51,748 nucleotides of DNA. Source: JAABRU01 sp050180235. GTDB taxonomy: Bacteria; Desulfobacterota; Desulfobacteria; Desulfobacterales; Desulfococcaceae. The stretch spans positions 1 through 51,748 of the forward strand of contig JBFXEJ010000033.1 of the NCBI GenBank assembly GCA_050180235.1, read 5' to 3'. Both the position numbers and the translations under genes were made by a program. Positions 16,218-24,640 of the stretch are shown here, one piece after another. The notes under the pieces are model-generated. The model was not told where the DNA came from. It saw nothing but the letters and a program-made list of their open reading frames with translations, and made no database searches. How positions within the stretch are numbered: the stretch's first letter is position 1; the number at the start of each line of letters is the position of its first letter.

Positions 16218-17459
16218 CTATTTGTCTTCTGAATAATAGTTGCTGTAATATTTCTGGTAGTAATTGTAATATCCTTCCCGTTTCACATCCACGCGGTTCA
16301 GCACCACTCCCAGAATATTGGCTTTGGCCATTTGAAGCTGCTCCACGGCTTTTTTCACCATTTTCCGGCTGAGCAGTCCGGCTTTTACCACAAGAACAAC
16401 GCCTCCGACCTGGGGCGCAACCATCAGCGCATCACTGGCCGGCAGAATGGGCGGGGTGTCAATGAGCATAAAATCAAAGCGTTTTTCCAAATATCTGATT
16501 AAAAAAGACATGCGCTCGGATCCCAGCATTTCCGAAGGATTGGGCGGAATGACGCCTGAAGGCAAAACCGAAAGTCCCGGAACCTCTGTCTGCACAATGG
16601 CGGAGGCAATTTTCCCGTTCAGCCAGATCATGTCTTCCTCTTTTCCCATGACCTGTTCGCACATCTGCTCCAAATCCTGCTGTACGGGATCAGCCAAATC
16701 CTGCCGGGATTCCGGACGCTCTGAAAAAGTGAAACTTCCGCTTTTCATCCGGGCAATCACACGGAAACTTTCAGCAGTATGGAGACTCATGATTCCCCGC
16801 AGGTCCTTTTCGCTGATCAGCCCCATACTCACAAGGATATGACCAAGTTTCTGGCCTGTATCCTTCTGCCGATCCAGAACAATTTCCGCATTTTCCCTGG
16901 AAAGATTCCGGTCTTTTACCAGCATATTGGCAAGTTTTTTTTCATCAGGCCGGGTTATCCACTCGATCTCTGCAATCTGCCCGTTGACAAAATGGAGTTC
17001 CACCTCTTCTCTGTCTTCTTTCAGAGAAAGTATGCCTGTGCGCTTCTGCAAAGAGATAATGCGGAAGAGATCGCTGATGCTCATTTCCTCCAGCACTCCG
17101 TTCCGAATATCGGCACTGAGCATATCATTGAGCAGCCCGGTAAGACCGGGAATATTTTTTGCATTGAAAAGTTTGCTCAGCATGGGTTTGCGCAAATCCC
17201 CGTCTATGATCAGTACGGATTTTCCGGTCTGGGAGATGGTAAAGGCCAGATTCGCGGTGGTGACGGTTTTGCCTTCGGACTGGCTTGCACTGGTCAGGAG
17301 AATGGATCGCACTCTTCTGTCTGCCACGGAAAAATGGATATTGGTGCGCAGGGTGCGGTATGCCTCGGCAAAACGGGATTTGGTACGGCTGCTGTCCAGA
17401 AATGACAGAGTATATTCTTTTAACTTTATGTGTTTATCGCTGTCTTTTTTTTTCATCAT
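16218..17459 (-). CDS. Composite tyrosine autokinase (CpsD/CapB type) with inserted regulatory domains
   Basis: 413 residues. The BY-kinase core is split. Walker A SASQSEGKTVTTA (about 58-70, K64) and Walker A' LIIDGDLRKP (D86, D88) come first; Walker B MLIDTPP (D334) comes only after a gap of about 170 residues. The insert (about 120-290) has a DUF4388-like stretch (TGILSLKEDREEVELHFVNG) and an MshEN/GspE-N-like stretch (TGQKLGHILVSMGLISEKDL). The C-terminus is a Tyr cluster (YYNYYQKYYSNYY) as expected for autophosphorylation. BY-kinases control chain length and export with a Wzz partner, which is encoded upstream. Domain names of the insert are from pattern recognition. Confidence 0.88.
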   Translation of the reverse strand: MMKKKDSDKHIKLKEYTLSFLDSSRTKSRFAEAYRTLRTNIHFSVADRRVRSILLTSASQSEGKTVTTANLAFTISQTGKSVLIIDGDLRKPMLSKLFNAKNIPGLTGLLNDMLSADIRNGVLEEMSISDLFRIISLQKRTGILSLKEDREEVELHFVNGQIAEIEWITRPDEKKLANMLVKDRNLSRENAEIVLDRQKDTGQKLGHILVSMGLISEKDLRGIMSLHTAESFRVIARMKSGSFTFSERPESRQDLADPVQQDLEQMCEQVMGKEEDMIWLNGKIASAIVQTEVPGLSVLPSGVIPPNPSEMLGSERMSFLIRYLEKRFDFMLIDTPPILPASDALMVAPQVGGVVLVVKAGLLSRKMVKKAVEQLQMAKANILGVVLNRVDVKREGYYNYYQKYYSNYYSEDK

Positions 17460-17587
17460 TGCATTTTCCTCAACAGGATTGGTTCATTGATAAGGGGCAA
17501 CTGATAATGACAAGGGGAATCTGTGAGTACCGTTTTTCATTCAGGAGTTATTTTTCATAATGAAATCTGCATGAAATAATAGTCAGT

Positions 17588-17830
17588 TTATCTCCGGAAA
17601 AAGATTTTCCCCTCAGTTGCCTCCTGAATTGATTTGCGAAGATGTTCCGCATTCGCTGGATTGGATAACAGATACAAAGTTTCCTGCCATGAGTTAAACT
17701 CGTCCAATGACATTAAAACTGCTTTTTTTCCCTTATCATTGAACAAAATGGCAGGTTCTGCATCTGATATGATTTGTTCTGTCAGATTATCCAGATTCTT
17801 ACATGCCTGAACAGTTGGGACAGCATTCAT
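17588..17830 (-). CDS. Phd/YefM-family antitoxin, apparently orphan
   Basis: 80 residues: an N-terminal 'sv.ea..nL..l...v..d.epv.lt..gk.avlms.deF' pattern (KKAVLMSLDEFNSWQETLYLLSN) and a C-terminal toxin-binding helix (ANAEHLRKSIQEA). Strong AAGGAG site. Such antitoxins repress their own operon and neutralise a RelE/YoeB-type toxin. No toxin frame is present in the 128 bases downstream or upstream, where wzz ends 15 bases away. It sits within the exopolysaccharide operon, so it is either a toxin-less remnant or has been recruited as a regulator. Confidence 0.8.
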   Translation of the reverse strand: MNAVPTVQACKNLDNLTEQIISDAEPAILFNDKGKKAVLMSLDEFNSWQETLYLLSNPANAEHLRKSIQEATEGKIFFRR

Positions 17831-17845
17831 GTCTGACTCCTTATC

Positions 17846-19351
17846 TCACATTTTTTCCGCTTCGGGAATTACCGACAGCACAGGCAGACCGATATATTTC
17901 TGCACATCGTCTTCCGTGCGGAGGCTCTGATCCATGTATTCCCGCAGGAAAGCCAGCCCAATGCCTGCCATAAGTCCCAGCACCGTTCCCAGCACCATGT
18001 TCATCTTTTTGTTGGGTTTGACCGGAGAGGCCGGGGTCACTGCTTTTTCCGCAATCCTGATATTGGAAACATCCAGATTTTCCTCAATATCAGATGTTTT
18101 GATCTTTTCCAGCAAAGTGTCATAGAGTTTTTTGTTGGTTTCCACATTGCGCTGCAGAATCTGATACGTCAGTTCCTTTTTGTTGGTATCCAATGCACTG
18201 TTTTCAAATTCAGATATGTTCTGCTTCAGCATTTCCTCTTTGCTGAAAAGAACCTTGCGCTGAGTTCTGAGATTTTGCATCTCCCTGTTGAGTTCCTCGT
18301 TGAGCTTTGCACGGGTTTTGTCAATTTTGCCTGCAAGCTGGACAACCTGCGGATGTTTTTCCTTAAACACCTTGCTCAGGCGGTTTAGTTCCACTTCATC
18401 TTCCACCAGTTGTCTGTGCAGACTGCTGATGAGTTCATTTTCCAGAAGAATGCGCGCACCGGAATACCCTTTTCTTCCTTTGGACAGACGCTCCAGTTCC
18501 GCAATTTTGGTATCCAGTTCCATCCGCAGATTCCTTGTTTCCAGATAGGAACTGTTCACATCCTGAATCTGCCGGGTAATCACATCCTGCTTTCCCTCAA
18601 TGGAAAAGACTTTTTCCTTTTGTTTGTAGGCCAGAAACTCGGCTTCCGCATCTTCGAGTTTTTTCTGGGTTTCATACAACTGTGCAGTCATCCAGCCCAG
18701 CAGATCCTGTGAGGAGCGCATCCGGCCTGCTGTGTCAAATTCTATATACGCGCTGGTGACAATATTGGCAATATCCCTGGCCCGAACAGGATCATTGTCC
18801 ATCACACTCACCTGCAGCAGATGGGTGTCTCTGACCTGTTTGATGTCAATCTGCTCCCCCAGCATACCAATCAGCCGGTTTTCTTTGTCTTCAGGGCTGA
18901 TTTCCTCCTGCTCTTTTCCCATGATGATCTGAATATTCTGCATCACCTGCTTCAACAGTGCTTTGATGGGATTGATCTGGACGGTTTCATCCGCAGGACT
19001 TTCATCCATTCTGAGTTCCTGAATCACTTTTTCCAGAACAGGCCGGGATTTGATCAGCTTGGCATGGGTGTTGAGTGCCATCTGCTGGTTGACATATCCG
19101 CCGTAATCAATGGATTCCCCGGTGACAGGGGATTTGGAACGGCTGTTTTCAATTACCAGAGTGCCAGCAGACTGATACACGGGTTTCATCTGAAGCGTGA
19201 AAAACACTGTCAGACTGAGAACAGCAATCAGGCAGGAAATAATCAGCCATTTGTGCTTCAGCAGCACATAATAATAATCCGCAAGATTGATGCTTTCTTC
19301 CATTTCCTGCATATCGGAAGACATGGGCATATCATATTTGGGTGTGTTCAT
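17846..19351 (-). CDS. Wzz/GumC-type polysaccharide chain-length determinant
   Basis: 501 residues. An N-terminal membrane helix (HKWLIISCLIAVLSLTVFFTL, about 33-53) precedes the Wzz signature with PVYQSAGTLVIE. A long periplasmic coiled-coil follows (about 190-400; LYETQKKLEDAEAEFLAYKQ, KIDKTRAKLNEELNREMQ). A Pro-rich motif PASPVKPNKK precedes the second membrane helix (VLGTVLGLMAGIGLAFLREY). This is the polysaccharide co-polymerase that partners the tyrosine autokinase encoded downstream and the Wza-like exporter upstream. aagga precedes its ATG. Confidence 0.9.
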   Translation of the reverse strand: MNTPKYDMPMSSDMQEMEESINLADYYYVLLKHKWLIISCLIAVLSLTVFFTLQMKPVYQSAGTLVIENSRSKSPVTGESIDYGGYVNQQMALNTHAKLIKSRPVLEKVIQELRMDESPADETVQINPIKALLKQVMQNIQIIMGKEQEEISPEDKENRLIGMLGEQIDIKQVRDTHLLQVSVMDNDPVRARDIANIVTSAYIEFDTAGRMRSSQDLLGWMTAQLYETQKKLEDAEAEFLAYKQKEKVFSIEGKQDVITRQIQDVNSSYLETRNLRMELDTKIAELERLSKGRKGYSGARILLENELISSLHRQLVEDEVELNRLSKVFKEKHPQVVQLAGKIDKTRAKLNEELNREMQNLRTQRKVLFSKEEMLKQNISEFENSALDTNKKELTYQILQRNVETNKKLYDTLLEKIKTSDIEENLDVSNIRIAEKAVTPASPVKPNKKMNMVLGTVLGLMAGIGLAFLREYMDQSLRTEDDVQKYIGLPVLSVIPEAEKM

Positions 19352-19374
19352 ATTTTTTGTATCCTTGAAAATTT

Positions 19375-19484
19375 GAGGGGATAGGGATTGGGGATTAGGG
19401 GTTAGGGATTCAGAGGATTATGGCCTCATTCCCCAACCCTCACCCCCATTCCCTGATCCCTAATCCCCATTCCCTAATCCCCTT
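19375..19484. repeat. G/C-tract palindromic repeat, copy 1
   Basis: A run of heptamer-like blocks (ggggat, agggattgggg, ttaggg) is followed by its inverted equivalent (ccctaatccccattccctaa), around a short centre with attcagaggattat. It lies between the wza-like and wzz-like genes, just upstream of the wzz ribosome site. A second copy lies between livK and livH (25817-25944). The G-blocks could fold as a hairpin or, on one strand, a quadruplex. Confidence 0.6.
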
Positions 19485-20397
19485 AAAACCAGCTTTCCGG
19501 CACATGGATCAGATCTCCGGGTTCGATCTCCACATCCTTTTTTGTTCCTTTTTTCACTTCATCCAGATTTATTCCGATGATAATCTGCTCCCCGTCTTTT
19601 TTGCGGATAATACGGGTGCGGTTCGGGGCAGCATATTTGCTGAATCCGCCTGCCAGAATGCAGGCGTTGAGAGCTGTCATTCCGTGCTTATAGACATATG
19701 CGCCCGGACTTTTGACCTCGCCTTCCACATATACGCTGGGTTTTTCCTCTTCAATCTCGTTTTCATCTTTTACAGAAATATATACCACATCGCCGGACTG
19801 CAGTTGGGGATTCTGGCTCATATCAACCTGTTCGAGCAGTTTTTTCAGATCCACTTCCTCTTTCTCTTTTGCCCGTTCAGACATAAGGGTTTCGAGATTT
19901 TTCCCATCCTGAATCTGCTGAGCTGCATTGCGCAGAATATATGCCTTGTCGCCCCGTGTAGGCAGAACCCCGCCTGCTTTGGCAATCAACTGCATCAGTG
20001 TTATTTTGGATGAGGTTTCATACAGTCCCGGAGATGTCACAGCCCCGGAAATATAATAATACAGATTTTTGTATTCTTTAATATGCAGAATAACTTCCGG
20101 ATTTACAAAATAATCCGTGCCAAGAGGTTCACTGATCCGGTTCCGAAGCTCAGACAGACTCAGTCCCTCAGCACTGACCGGGCCGATAAACGGCACATTG
20201 ATCATTCCTTTGGAATCCACACTGACAACAACAGACTGCTGCATCTGGCCTCCGGCATAAATTTCAATGGAAATCACATCTCTGGGGCCGATCTGATATC
20301 CGGCTTCCTGCGCACAAATCAGGCAGGGCGCTGCCAGAAGAAGCCAGAAGCCTGTCAGAGCAGCGAACGTTTTTATATTGCAATATCTGTACATCAT
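19483..20397 (-). CDS. Wza-like outer-membrane polysaccharide export protein
   Basis: 304 residues with a signal peptide (LTGFWLLLAAPCLICAQEAG). The Poly_export domain (YQIGPRDVISIEIYAGGQMQ, about 34-110) is followed by two SLBB-type segments (YYISGAVTSPGLYETSSKIT and VYVEGEVKSPGAYVYKHGMT). It lacks the long C-terminal barrel helix of E. coli Wza and has no clear lipobox Cys, though a Cys lies in the signal region (APCLICAQ). It exports polymer across the outer membrane with the barrel protein encoded just upstream. aggataag precedes its start. Confidence 0.9.
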   Translation of the reverse strand: MMYRYCNIKTFAALTGFWLLLAAPCLICAQEAGYQIGPRDVISIEIYAGGQMQQSVVVSVDSKGMINVPFIGPVSAEGLSLSELRNRISEPLGTDYFVNPEVILHIKEYKNLYYYISGAVTSPGLYETSSKITLMQLIAKAGGVLPTRGDKAYILRNAAQQIQDGKNLETLMSERAKEKEEVDLKKLLEQVDMSQNPQLQSGDVVYISVKDENEIEEEKPSVYVEGEVKSPGAYVYKHGMTALNACILAGGFSKYAAPNRTRIIRKKDGEQIIIGINLDEVKKGTKKDVEIEPGDLIHVPESWF

Positions 20398-20486
20398 ACA
20401 TACTTATCCTGAATCCAAAAGGTTTTTGTCAGACTGCATAAAACCCTTCAGTTCTTTTTATACTGAACACTGAAACCTGAATTCCC

Positions 20487-21749
20487 TTACCGCCTTACCA
20501 CATCATAGACCGAATCCAGTTTGAGCATGATATACTGATTGTCATAATCATATTCTCCCATATTGGAATCCCGATCCTCAAATCCTCCTTCCAGTCCCAC
20601 TTTCAGCCATTGGGCAAATTTGTAAGCAATATTGGCCGACATACCGTACAGATCATCGGATCGATCCTCAGTGCCCCCGCTGTATTGTGCCCAGTCCTCA
20701 TATTCATTCATCTGGTAAAATCCGGAAGCTCCAGCAGTCAGATACTGTCCGAAGGCATGTCCGAAATTGAGATTGAGCCGTCTGGCCTTGTAAAAATCAT
20801 CCGGGTTGACAGCGTCATTGTAGTTTTCCTCAAAAACAAGTTCTCCCCTGCTTTTTGCCATCTGTGCGCTTATGCCAGCATGATAATGAAAGGTGTCTGT
20901 GCTGTCCCTGGAATCGTCATCAAAGGTTCGGTAATGATAACCGGCTCCGGCTTCAAACCCCAGATATTTTGCCTGCCTTCTGTACACCATCTCCATTTGG
21001 TTAGAGGTATAATCTGAAACATCCACATCATAATTTCTGTCCCATATCTGATAATCCAGAGTAAGGGAGGATATGGGCGAAAAATAATAGGTCATATCAA
21101 AAATGCCCCTGTGTTCCACGGAATCTTCATCTGTCGTATCCCTGCTGTATTCTGTAATGGTATTGCGGTACTTCGCACCTGCCCCAAACCGTTCGTTCAA
21201 CCGGTAATACAGGCTGGGAGTCAGGCGGTTGATATAATATTTATCCCGGTTGGTATCATTGGCAAAACGGTCTGCTTTGCTGTCTTCCCGCGTTTTATAA
21301 AAAACATCATCCAGTTCCAGTGTCAGTTTGGCGGTCGGTGTGGTCCGGGCATTGAAATTGAATGTATGTCCGATATAATCATCCTCCTCCGCATCCTGCT
21401 GTCCGGCAGGTACATCACCGCCATCCTGATAAAAATAGGCATTCAAAGAATAACCCAGAATGATACTGCTTTTGGCAGTATAATATTCCATCTCAATTCC
21501 CGGCTGCACCAGCCAGGTAAAAACATCTCTTTCATCTTCTGAGATTTTGTAAAAATTGCTGTCATATCTGCTGCTGGCAGATATTTTTGGCGCAATTCGG
21601 AATTTCCCGCCCGGAACTGCCTCCGCATCCTCAACAGAAACAAGTGGCTGAATAATAATCCGTTTGGCAACCGCCTGATTCGCTATACAGAAAAGAAAGA
21701 CAGAAAAGATCATAAGAATTTTCTCTGCCACAGGCAAATATGTCTTCAT
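20487..21749 (-). CDS. Outer-membrane beta-barrel protein of exopolysaccharide operon
   Basis: 420 residues. The signal peptide (ILMIFSVFLFCIANQAVAK) is followed by alternating amphipathic strands with many Tyr/Asp/Arg and a terminal strand ending in ...LKLDSVYDVVRR (YIMLKLDSVYDVV). It resembles the EpsL/'PEP-CTERM-associated' outer-membrane barrels that accompany Wza-like exporters. Strong AAGGAG ribosome site. Probably a secretin-like pore or accessory barrel for polymer release; there is no catalytic motif. Confidence 0.75.
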   Translation of the reverse strand: MKTYLPVAEKILMIFSVFLFCIANQAVAKRIIIQPLVSVEDAEAVPGGKFRIAPKISASSRYDSNFYKISEDERDVFTWLVQPGIEMEYYTAKSSIILGYSLNAYFYQDGGDVPAGQQDAEEDDYIGHTFNFNARTTPTAKLTLELDDVFYKTREDSKADRFANDTNRDKYYINRLTPSLYYRLNERFGAGAKYRNTITEYSRDTTDEDSVEHRGIFDMTYYFSPISSLTLDYQIWDRNYDVDVSDYTSNQMEMVYRRQAKYLGFEAGAGYHYRTFDDDSRDSTDTFHYHAGISAQMAKSRGELVFEENYNDAVNPDDFYKARRLNLNFGHAFGQYLTAGASGFYQMNEYEDWAQYSGGTEDRSDDLYGMSANIAYKFAQWLKVGLEGGFEDRDSNMGEYDYDNQYIMLKLDSVYDVVRR

Positions 21750-21927
21750 ATTTTACTCCTTAAATAAATTTTGGACTGCCGGACAAAAAATACAGGTTTT
21801 CGTCCAAAAAATCCTTAAGGTTTTGAAAACCCTAAGGATTTCCGATTTTTTTTTCAAAAAACTGCATCTGCTTTTTCATACGGCAGTGCTGTCTGCCTAA
21901 CGCAACATTCGCAAATACATCTGGTTA

Positions 21928-22653
21928 TCAATTGGGACTGGCAGGCTTTGAATCAGTCACCGGTTCGTCCGGCTGCGCATAACCGAACTTAGAGTGATCT
22001 GTTGTTCCTGCTTTTGGTGCAGTGTCAGAAGCCCCTGTCTCTTTTGCTGTAGTCACAGCACTCTGAATAATGGCATTCACATTGCTGACATCCTGAATAA
22101 GTGTTTTGGCTGCGTTTACCGCATTTTCATCCTTACTGGTGGTAGCAATATCCTGAGCTGCAAGCGTAATCTGTGAGGTCACATTTTTCAGATTTTCTGC
22201 AACTGTTATTGTCTGCTGCCCCAAATCCTTATTGCCTGTTTCTTTGGCTGTCTCTGCCACAGTCTGCGTAATCTGCGCGGCTGTTTTTGACAGATCCGCA
22301 ACAGATTTGAGCACATTCACATCTGCTGATGCAGTCTGAACCATTCCGGGCAGAATATCCGCCACCCTGCTGACCGTGTTTAACACTTCAGCCGCAAGTT
22401 CTGTGCTGCCGGTCAGTTTGGCTTCATCCGCCAGTGCTGCTGTCAGTTGCAGAATCTCTGAAATGACTTCAAGTTTCTGCTGTTCTGTCAGTCCTTCCGC
22501 ACTAAGCTGCACCATAAGTTCATTGATTTTATCCAGTTTCTGTTTCTGTGCGGGTGCCACCTCCGCATAGGAAACCGAACAGGTCAGAGCCATGAATGCC
22601 ATCAGCAGGCAGATAAAAACACTCTTTTGAAAAAAACGCTTTGATATTGCCAT
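21928..22653 (-). CDS. Secreted helical protein, first gene of exopolysaccharide operon
   Basis: 241 residues. A signal peptide (FICLLMAFMALTCSVSYAEV) is followed by an almost entirely helical, Ala/Thr/Gln-rich region (for example AAQITQTVAETAKETG and LAAQDIATTS) resembling chemoreceptor- or phasin-like amphipathic helices, then a disordered Pro/Ser/Asp-rich tail. I do not recognise a family. Good AAGGAG site. Its position at the head of the operon, behind a sigma-54-like promoter, suggests a structural or periplasmic accessory of the exopolysaccharide machine. Confidence 0.7.
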   Translation of the reverse strand: MAISKRFFQKSVFICLLMAFMALTCSVSYAEVAPAQKQKLDKINELMVQLSAEGLTEQQKLEVISEILQLTAALADEAKLTGSTELAAEVLNTVSRVADILPGMVQTASADVNVLKSVADLSKTAAQITQTVAETAKETGNKDLGQQTITVAENLKNVTSQITLAAQDIATTSKDENAVNAAKTLIQDVSNVNAIIQSAVTTAKETGASDTAPKAGTTDHSKFGYAQPDEPVTDSKPASPN

Positions 22654-22689
22654 TTGATCTCTCCTTATGTTTCAGGTTACCGTTATTGT

Positions 22690-22706
22690 TTGCGGATAAT
22701 ATGCCA
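22690..22706 (-). promoter_or_regulatory. Candidate sigma-54 promoter of the exopolysaccharide operon
   Basis: On the minus strand the sequence reads TGGCATATTATCCGCAA: GG and GC separated by exactly 10 nt as in -24/-12 promoters (consensus TGGCAC-N5-TTGC). The -12 element is weak (CCGC rather than TTGC). It lies about 40 bases upstream of the first gene. Confidence 0.4.
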
Positions 22707-22709
22707 CAG

Positions 22710-23145
22710 GACAGAAAATAAATCAATGGGAGGAAAATGGTATTCAGCATAGGAAAATTCCTACTTGGACAGTATCATATTGACCATACCGTTTTTTCCG
22801 GTTCCCACGCATCGCATCCCAAAACAGGGGAAATCCGGACGCAAAGCACAGGTTCTGTATTCCCATGCAAGGCATGGAAACAGGGAAAACAGAAATTCTG
22901 GCAAATTTTCCATTACTGAGTATGTCATTTTTTATATGATAATATAAATTTATACGGGAATATGTAAAGATTGTCAACGAATTTTGGCGGAAACAGAATT
23001 ATTTGCGCCCAATCATTTTTTATTTTATTTAATTTCATAAGGTTGTTAAAATTTACCAGACCTGCGCAATATCAGATTTGCATTCATGAATGGTATGTGA
23101 TACAGAAAAAAATCATTTTTTTATTTTGGGAAAAAGGAGGAAATA
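22710..23145. other. Divergent intergenic region, no gene seen
   Basis: The rest of the gap between the exopolysaccharide operon (minus) and the small zinc-ribbon gene (plus). It holds a short perfect palindrome, ccatgc-aag-gcatgg (22863-22877), and AT-rich stretches around 22925-22970 and 23005-23050 that may contain promoters. I see no convincing coding frame. Confidence 0.4.
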
Positions 23146-23394
23146 ATGGATTTGGATATGATTGTTTTCGGAACTTATACTGTAAAAGACATTCTGATAT
23201 ACGGCGGAGGTGCGTTCGCCGTGCTGATGCTCCTGGGGTTCATCAGAAAAATGTTTGCATCCGAAAAACCGGACAGACATTCCGAGGTCACACAGTGCGA
23301 AAGCTGCGGATGGAGCGGACAGGTCAGTGTATATGCCGGACGATGCCCCAGGTGCAATGCCCAACTGGGTTCCCGGAAATCTGGCAAAAATTAA
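23146..23394 (+). CDS. Small membrane protein with C-terminal zinc ribbon
   Basis: 82 residues starting behind a very strong AAAGGAGG site. One membrane helix (ILIYGGGAFAVLMLLGFIRKMF, about 15-36) is followed by a zinc-ribbon with CESCGW...CPRCNAQLG (C-x2-C, 15 residues, C-x2-C). No known function. The topology suggests a membrane-tethered nucleic-acid- or protein-binding ribbon. The downstream sequence is repeat, so it is monocistronic. Confidence 0.75.
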   Translation: MDLDMIVFGTYTVKDILIYGGGAFAVLMLLGFIRKMFASEKPDRHSEVTQCESCGWSGQVSVYAGRCPRCNAQLGSRKSGKN

Positions 23395-23504
23395 CCGCAA
23401 AGGACACAAAGGCTACGCAGAGTGCCGCAGATTTTTTTTGCGTGAGTTTGAGCAAAACTCTGTGTACTTCGCGGCAGAAAAATGCACACCGTAGTGTTGC
23501 TGTT

Positions 23505-23631
23505 ATACCAATTCTCCATTGAAAATATACTTATGATTCGGTTTCCCACAGAGGACACAGAGAGAAAAAACCACAGAGAACACAGAGGAAATAACTCACC
23601 TTATTGTATAAATTCAATAGCGAATTGGTAT
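23505..23631. repeat. MITE-like element, family A, copy 3
   Basis: About 127 bp with ends ataccaattctccattgaa and ttcaatagcgaattggtat, nearly identical to copy 1. It differs by an internal duplication of the cacagagaacacagag phrase, which accounts for its extra about 25 bases. It lies in the 542-base gap 23395-23936. Confidence 0.75.
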
Positions 23632-23660
23632 TACATAAGCAATTTAGATTTTGTGGTATC

Positions 23661-23862
23661 AATTCCCCTCTTGATATGGGGCATGTGGTGTGCAAAAATC
23701 CCATACCCGGAACATACCCCTTTATCCCCTCTCAGGAGGCCAGGGCTGTTAAGTTCTCCAATTTTTTCGGGACAAATCCCCTTTTGAGATGGGCAGGGGG
23801 GTGTCTGTTCCCGTGCCATGAAATATACCCCTTTATCCCCTCTCAAGAGGGGAATATCGTAG
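23661..23862. repeat. Tandem palindromic repeats
   Basis: Two related units, about 23661-23739 and 23777-23862. Each starts with a CCCCTCTTGA-type arm and ends with tacccctttatcccctctca, then ...gagggg, so each can fold back. A shorter relative (ttcccctcctgagaggggca) occurs at about 43339-43358. No gene is seen in this stretch. Confidence 0.55.
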
Positions 23863-23936
23863 TCATTTCAGGCTGTATGACATGCGAAAACTGTTTTTCG
23901 CCATTTTCATAACCAACGCAGACAAGGAGGAAAAAA

Positions 23937-24359
23937 ATGAAGGATTCTTTGAAACCCGGACTGAGTTTTGAATTTCAGTACAAAGTGCCGGAGGACAAAA
24001 CCGTGCCTCATCTCTTTCCGGAGTTTGACGAGGGAAGGGTGATGCCCAATGTTTTTGCTTCAGGATATATGATGGGGCTTTTTGAGTTTGCCTGCATCAA
24101 AGCCATCAACCCTTATCTGGACTGGCCCGATGAACAGAGCGTGGGCATTGGTTTCAGTCTGAACCATACAGCCGCGACCCCGCCCGGATTTACTGTCACC
24201 GTCAGGGTAAAACTGGAAAAAGTGGAAGGCCGCAAACTGACCTTTGGGATTGAGGCACATGACGGGGTTGACACCATTTCCAGGGGAACCCATGAAAGGT
24301 TTGTAATCAATGCCGCCAAATTCAAATCTGCGGTTGCGGAAAAGGCGGTAAAACTGTGA
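23937..24359 (+). CDS. FlK-like hotdog-fold acyl-CoA thioesterase
   Basis: 140 residues behind an AAGGAGG site. The sequence follows fluoroacetyl-CoA thioesterase FlK through the hotdog helix and the last strands (VKLEKVEGRKLTFGIEAHDG, SRGTHERFVIN). Aligning by eye, the FlK triad Thr42/Glu50/His76 corresponds to Ser42, Glu50 (in FASGYMMGLFEFA) and His77 (NHTAATPPG). The nucleophile/helper Thr is therefore conservatively Ser. Most such proteins hydrolyse other short acyl-CoAs, so no claim is made about fluoroacetate. A strong terminator follows, so it is probably separate from the liv operon. Confidence 0.8.
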   Translation: MKDSLKPGLSFEFQYKVPEDKTVPHLFPEFDEGRVMPNVFASGYMMGLFEFACIKAINPYLDWPDEQSVGIGFSLNHTAATPPGFTVTVRVKLEKVEGRKLTFGIEAHDGVDTISRGTHERFVINAAKFKSAVAEKAVKL

Positions 24360-24409
24360 TCAACGGCCTTGAATTTCAGAAATCATCCCAATTTTCCGCA
24401 TATGTCTCA

Positions 24410-24443
24410 GCAGAGCCGCACCAAAGGCTCTGCCTTGTTTTTT
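24410..24443 (+). terminator. Intrinsic terminator after thioesterase gene
   Basis: Perfect 8-bp stem gcagagcc / ggctctgc with an 8-nt loop, followed by cttgtttttt. Confidence 0.85.
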
Positions 24444-24640
24444 CAGACAACGTCTGCAGGGATAAATCTCTTGACAGACATTCCGCCAGATTCGGAGCAT
24501 GAGAAAGTGAGCAAATCTTTCCCGAATTTGAAATTAAATATTGAAAAAAGTATGTTCCTGTGTTAGCAGTTCATATCTTTTCGGAGATATTCTATGTTTT
24601 TTTTATTTAATCCAAATTGTTAAATTAAACGGAGGCTGAA

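Noticed and set aside
23661..23862. Repeat units considered as a CRISPR array
   Set aside because: Only two palindromic units, unequal and without regular spacers; no cas genes in the window.
23482..23912. Overlapping plus-strand small frames
   Set aside because: They consist of family-A and tandem palindromic repeats with no ribosome site.
24471..24499. TTGACA upstream of livK as a sigma-70 promoter
   Set aside because: The expected -10 position reads ggagca; no acceptable -10 at 16-18 nt spacing.
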